Positions 7,075 through 9,503 of a DNA stretch of 9,503 nt are shown here, one piece after another. The position numbers and the translations under genes are program-made. The stretch spans positions 1 through 9,503 of the forward strand of contig CAYJPM010000036.1 of NCBI GenBank assembly GCA_964372145.1, given 5' to 3'. The notes under the pieces were generated by a model. The model ran no database searches and was not told the origin of the DNA. It saw only the letters and a program-made list of their open reading frames with translations. The stretch is from CAKOSP01 sp964372145 (lineage in GTDB: Bacteria > Bacillota_I > Bacilli_A > RF39 > UBA660). Within the stretch, counting starts at the first letter, position 1. Each line of letters opens with the position of its first letter.

Positions 7075-7791
7075 ATGGATGATGATTTAAAAATACCTAA
7101 TCATTTAGGTATTATAATGGATGGTAATGGTAGATGGGCTACTGAAAGAAATCTTTCAAGAAGTAAAGGCCATTTGGAAGGTTATAAGACGTTAAAAATA
7201 TTAGCAAAACATGCTTTAAAAAAAGGTGTTAAAGTATTAAGTGTCTTTGCTTTTTCTACTGAAAATTTTAAAAGAAGTAAAGAAGAAGTAGATTTTTTAA
7301 TGAATTTGTTTGTAGAAGGTTTTAATAAAGATAAAAATGTTTTTATGAAAAATAACATTAAAGTTATATTTTCAGGAAGAAGAGAACCGCTAAGAAAAGA
7401 TGTGTTGAGCGCTATGGATAAGTTAAGTGATCTTACTAAGAACAATACAGGTGGTATACTAAATATTTGTCTTAATTATGGTGGTCAATCTGAGATAGTA
7501 GATGCTAGTAAAAAAATATTGGACGATGTAAATAATAATATAATAAAAAAAGAAGATATTACAGAAAATTTATTTTCTAAATATCTTTATAATGATTTAG
7601 AACCAATAGATTTTTTAATTAGAACTAGTGGTGAAACTAGAATAAGTAATTTTATGTTATATCAAGCTGCTTATGCTGAATTTTATTTCCCTAAAATATA
7701 TTTTCCTGACTTCAAAGAAAACGAATTAGATGATGCTATTCTTGTATTTAACAAACGAGAAAGAAGATTTGGTGGATACAATAAAAAATGA
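7075..7791 (+). CDS. uppS: isoprenyl transferase / undecaprenyl diphosphate synthase UppS
   Basis: A 238-aa cis-prenyltransferase that condenses isopentenyl diphosphate units onto farnesyl diphosphate to make the undecaprenyl carrier for cell-wall polymers. It acts at the cytoplasmic membrane face. MDGNGRWA (15-22) carries the Mg2+/diphosphate-binding D16. FSTENFKRS (60-68), NYGGQSE (134-140) and RTSGETRISNF (183-193), followed by the conserved acidic E202, complete the family signature. It is slightly shorter than typical UppS. AAGGAG overlaps the end of leuS and lies 5 bases before the ATG, so it shares the leucine T-box transcript. In many Bacilli uppS is followed by cdsA and dxr; here a terminator overlaps its stop codon instead. 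Confidence 0.97.
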   Translation: MDDDLKIPNHLGIIMDGNGRWATERNLSRSKGHLEGYKTLKILAKHALKKGVKVLSVFAFSTENFKRSKEEVDFLMNLFVEGFNKDKNVFMKNNIKVIFSGRREPLRKDVLSAMDKLSDLTKNNTGGILNICLNYGGQSEIVDASKKILDDVNNNIIKKEDITENLFSKYLYNDLEPIDFLIRTSGETRISNFMLYQAAYAEFYFPKIYFPDFKENELDDAILVFNKRERRFGGYNKK

Positions 7792-7815
7792 TTTTGAATA
7801 TCAAAATCTTTTTTT
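7790..7815 (+). terminator. intrinsic terminator of the leuS-uppS operon
   Basis: A perfect 8-bp stem GATTTTGA (7790-7797) / TCAAAATC (7801-7808), loop ATA, followed by seven T residues (7809-7815). The stem begins inside the uppS stop codon TGA (7789-7791), so there is no spacer between coding sequence and terminator. Confidence 0.88.
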
Positions 7816-7840
7816 ATGACAATTTTTTTAAGTATTTATT

Positions 7841-7848
7841 TATACAAT
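7841..7848 (+). promoter_or_regulatory. candidate sigma-E-like -10 element before cse60
   Basis: TATACAAT matches the sporulation sigma-E -10 consensus CATACAAT at 7 of 8 positions. A weak -35 candidate, GACAATT (7818-7824), lies 16 bases upstream. The same bases could serve sigma-A, but I find no well-spaced TTGACA-like hexamer. Transcription would start about 8-10 bases before the cse60 ATG, beyond any upstream start codon. Confidence 0.35.
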
Positions 7849-7863
7849 ATATATGGTGATGTT

Positions 7864-8034
7864 ATGAAAATTAAAATATTTGATGAAATACATGAAAAAG
7901 ATTTAGAAAGTTCAATAAATAACTTTTTAAGTGAACTTGAAGGTGATATAATAGATATCAAGTATCAAGTTGCCATTGGTATTTCAGGAGAAGAACAGAT
8001 ATATTGTTTTAGTGCTATGATTGTATATTCTTAA
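7864..8034 (+). CDS. cse60: Cse60-family small protein (sporulation-associated family)
   Basis: A 56-aa protein beginning MKIKIFDEIHEKDLE and ending EEQIYCFSAMIVYS. I recognise it as the Cse60 family, named after a sigma-E-controlled sporulation gene of Bacillus subtilis. Its molecular role is unknown. There is no signal peptide or membrane segment; the length and the EEQIYCFSA end fit the family. I choose the ATG at 7864 because GGTGA, the 3' part of the full SD, sits 4 bases upstream. An in-frame ATG at 7816 would add 16 residues, but it directly abuts the uppS terminator T tract, has no SD and precedes the likely promoter. The gene stands alone after the leuS operon terminator. Its TAA overlaps the stop codon of the gene facing it. 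Confidence 0.85.
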   Translation: MKIKIFDEIHEKDLESSINNFLSELEGDIIDIKYQVAIGISGEEQIYCFSAMIVYS

Positions 8035-8378
8035 ACCATATACATATCATTAACATTGTTATTGTAATCATTTGTACTAAAAGTACTATTTTGTTCTAAT
8101 TTACTTATTCTATGTTCTAATCTACTTAATTGTCTTTCTATCTTAGCTAGTCTACTTTCAATATCTTCTAAAGGAATATTATTCATTGAAGGCATGTTCA
8201 TATTAGAATTAGGACCAGCATAAAAATTTGATTGAGTATTAATTTCTGGCATTGGTGGCATTATATTGTTTGGTTGATACATCATATTTTGATTAGGTAT
8301 ATTTTGACTGAATTGACTTTGATTATATTGAGTATAATCTATTTGTTCATTAAAAAATGAATTACGATTTTTTTTCAT
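8031..8378 (-). CDS. hypothetical protein: Asn/Gln/Met/Pro-rich N-terminus with a C-terminal coiled coil
   Basis: A 115-aa protein I do not recognise. Residues 1-68 are low-complexity, rich in Asn, Gln, Met, Pro, Ser and Tyr, with a proline cluster at PPMPE (41-45), and are probably disordered. Residues 70-94 form a clean four-heptad coiled coil: L70, I73, L77, I80, L84, L87, I91 and L94 alternate at 3- and 4-residue spacing with charged residues between. A short Asn-rich tail follows. There is no signal peptide or membrane helix. AGGAGG (8385-8390) lies 6 bases before the ATG and a TATAAT promoter lies just upstream, so it is very likely a real gene. The layout suggests an oligomeric scaffold or surface-layer component; its pairing with cse60 might hint at a spore-coat role, which is speculation. 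Confidence 0.82.
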   Translation of the reverse strand: MKKNRNSFFNEQIDYTQYNQSQFSQNIPNQNMMYQPNNIMPPMPEINTQSNFYAGPNSNMNMPSMNNIPLEDIESRLAKIERQLSRLEHRISKLEQNSTFSTNDYNNNVNDMYMV

Positions 8379-8395
8379 TTAAATCCTCCTATACC

Positions 8396-8424
8396 ATTAT
8401 ATGTAAAATAGAAAGTTGTGATAA
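8396..8424 (-). promoter_or_regulatory. sigma-A promoter of the coiled-coil gene, overlapping the trmB translation start
   Basis: On the minus strand a perfect -10 TATAAT (8396-8401), a 17-base spacer and a -35 TTATCA (8419-8424) matching 4 of 6 consensus bases. The -35 lies within 2-7 bases of the trmB ATG on the other strand. Confidence 0.6.
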
Positions 8425-8425
8425 T

Positions 8426-9028
8426 ATGAGACTTAGAAATCCTAAGAATAAGAAAGAAGTATTAGATAATTGTAGTTTTTATTATAATGAAGATAATACA
8501 TTTAATAGTAACCCATTATATTTAGAAATAGGTATGGGTAAGGGTAATTTTATAATGGGAATGGCTAAGAATTTTCCTAATATAAATTTTATTGGTTTGG
8601 AAAGATATGAAGCTGCTGCTAGTATAGCTATTAAAAAAATAGAAAAAGAAGATATTACTAATTTAAAAGTAATGGTTATGGATGTAGTTAATAGTGTAGA
8701 ATTACTTAAGGGTAAGGTTGATAAAATATTTTTAAATTTTTCAGATCCTTGGCCTAAAGATAGACATGCTAAAAGAAGATTAACCCATATTAATCAATTA
8801 AAAGTTTATGATGAATTATTTAAAGATAATAAAATAATCGAAATGAAAACTGATAATGATGATTTGTTCGTTTATAGTTTAGAATCGTTTAAAGAGTATG
8901 GTTATGAAATAGAAGAAATATCTTATGATTTACATAATGAAGACAAATTTAATGTAAAGACTGAATATGAAGAAAAATTTTCAAACGAAGGTATTAGAAT
9001 TAAATATGTTAGAGTTATAAAAGAATAG
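8426..9028 (+). CDS. trmB: tRNA (guanine-N7-)-methyltransferase TrmB
   Basis: A 200-aa SAM-dependent methyltransferase that makes m7G46 in the variable loop of tRNAs. The SAM-binding motif is EIGMGKG (34-40), followed by the acidic strand end GLERYEAA (57-64). The family signature NFSDPWPKDRHAKRRL (104-119) carries the catalytic Asp, and EMKTDND (139-145) matches the usual substrate-binding TDN. The start at 8426 gives the typical MRLRN beginning and normal length. A longer frame from 8357 would run across the start of the divergent gene and add 23 residues foreign to the family. The SD is weak (GTGAT, 8418-8422, 3 bases away). No convincing promoter is visible on this strand. A terminator follows directly. 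Confidence 0.95.
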   Translation: MRLRNPKNKKEVLDNCSFYYNEDNTFNSNPLYLEIGMGKGNFIMGMAKNFPNINFIGLERYEAAASIAIKKIEKEDITNLKVMVMDVVNSVELLKGKVDKIFLNFSDPWPKDRHAKRRLTHINQLKVYDELFKDNKIIEMKTDNDDLFVYSLESFKEYGYEIEEISYDLHNEDKFNVKTEYEEKFSNEGIRIKYVRVIKE

Positions 9029-9060
9029 TCAAAATAAATTTACTTTTGATTATTTTTTTT
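9027..9060 (+). terminator. intrinsic terminator after trmB
   Basis: AGTCAAAA (9027-9034) pairs with TTTTGATT (9044-9051), 8 pairs with one G-U, around a 9-base loop. After a single A come eight T residues (9053-9060). The stem starts within the trmB stop codon TAG (9026-9028). Confidence 0.75.
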
Positions 9061-9067
9061 GTATAAT
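9039..9067 (+). promoter_or_regulatory. sigma-A promoter of the lipoprotein gene, nested in the trmB terminator
   Basis: A -35 TTTACT (9039-9044), a 17-base spacer and a perfect -10 TATAAT (9062-9067). The -35 falls in the loop and first stem base of the trmB terminator, and the spacer holds its 3' arm and T tract. Confidence 0.65.
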
Positions 9068-9087
9068 TGTATATAAAGGAGAATGTT

Positions 9088-9503
9088 ATGAAAAAACATT
9101 TAATTCTACTAATAATGCTTATTATGTTAACTACTGGATGTAGTAATGTAAAAGATTTAAGTATAGAAGAAACTTTAGATACGTTTGCTTATAAAGAAAA
9201 TGATTCAAATATATATAGAGTTGGGTATAAATATAATTTACCTAGTAATATGCAAGTAGATGAAAATTTATTATATAATGAGGTATTAACAAATTCTAAA
9301 TATAATTTTTATTTATATATAGATGCAGTTAGTTATTTAAATAAAATAGAAAATTTATATGTTATAAATGATAGTTCTTATTATTCAAATAAGTTTGAAT
9401 TTAATGATAAATTTGGTTATTTAGAAATAAATAAAAAAGAAAATGATAAATATTTAATTGAAATTATGTATAATTATGCTAAAATAGAAGTAATGGTAGA
9501 AAA
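9088..9503 (+). CDS. putative lipoprotein of unknown function, cut by the window edge
   Basis: An open frame of 138 codons running off the end of the window with no stop. AAAGGAG (9075-9081) lies 6 bases before the ATG and a good promoter is upstream. The N-terminus is MKKHLILL followed by a hydrophobic run and the lipobox LTTGC, with the lipidated Cys at residue 18, so the protein should be exported by Sec, cleaved by signal peptidase II and anchored to the outer face of the membrane. The mature part is rich in Asn, Tyr, Lys and Glu, with segments such as YRVGYKYNLPSNMQVDEN (43-60) and YNFYLYIDAVSYLNK (72-86). I recognise no domain. The beta-strand-like alternation suggests a compact extracellular domain, which is inference. 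The C-terminus is missing. Confidence 0.88.
   Translation, partial: MKKHLILLIMLIMLTTGCSNVKDLSIEETLDTFAYKENDSNIYRVGYKYNLPSNMQVDENLLYNEVLTNSKYNFYLYIDAVSYLNKIENLYVINDSSYYSNKFEFNDKFGYLEINKKENDKYLIEIMYNYAKIEVMVE

Noticed and set aside
7182..7445. 87-codon open frame on the minus strand inside uppS
   Set aside because: It is fully contained in uppS, whose motifs are unmistakable; no SD or recognisable product.
7816..7863. A 72-aa version of Cse60 starting at 7816
   Set aside because: The ATG directly abuts the terminator T tract, lacks an SD and lies upstream of the probable promoter; the 56-aa form matches the family N-terminus.
8357..8425. A longer TrmB starting at 8357
   Set aside because: The extra 23 residues cross the start of the divergent gene and do not resemble TrmB; the MRLRN start at 8426 fits the family.

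Overview
The window is very AT-rich (roughly a quarter G+C by eye) and reads as chromosomal DNA of a low-GC Bacilli-type Firmicute that uses the standard code: every tryptophan I checked is TGG and uppS ends in TGA. A UDP-MurNAc-tripeptide synthetase with the DNPR signature expected for meso-diaminopimelate shows that the cell makes peptidoglycan. A Cse60-family protein, a leucyl T-box leader, strong Shine-Dalgarno (SD) sequences and AT-rich intrinsic terminators fit the same group. An uncultured gut Bacilli lineage near Erysipelotrichales or the RF39-type clades is a reasonable guess, but the sequence alone does not prove it.

Layout, left to right. (1) A tRNA-Gly(UCC) gene with encoded CCA and a near-consensus promoter on the minus strand. 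(2) murE on the minus strand, single-gene, with its own promoter and terminator. (3) Divergent from murE, a long cytoplasmic glycoside hydrolase family 31 gene that starts with TTG. (4) A leucine T-box leader, whose promoter lies inside the 3' end of the GH31 gene, followed by a tightly packed operon: a 129-aa membrane protein of unknown function, leuS and uppS, closed by a terminator that overlaps the uppS stop. (5) A small cse60 gene facing a 115-aa low-complexity/coiled-coil gene; their stop codons overlap in a shared TTAA. (6) trmB, divergent from the coiled-coil gene, closed by a terminator that also contains the -35 element of the next promoter. (7) The first 138 codons of a lipoprotein gene cut by the window edge.

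The central unit is the T-box operon. When tRNA-Leu(UAA) is uncharged, the leader should raise expression of leucyl-tRNA synthetase together with the small membrane protein and undecaprenyl diphosphate synthase, which supplies the lipid carrier for cell-wall synthesis (the pathway of murE). The leader shows a clear specifier (UUA) and antiterminator but no recognisable competing terminator hairpin. Instead, a U-rich segment can pair with the first SD of the operon, so control at translation is possible.

The rest is ordinary housekeeping (tRNA, murE, leuS, uppS, trmB) mixed with small uncharacterised genes. I saw no mobile element, CRISPR array or phage gene. The most interesting items are the T-box without a terminator, the membrane protein in that operon with a three-helix insertase-like layout, active-site substitutions in LeuRS and GH31, and the cse60/coiled-coil convergent pair with a sigma-E-like promoter. 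No stretch longer than about 220 bases lacks a gene.
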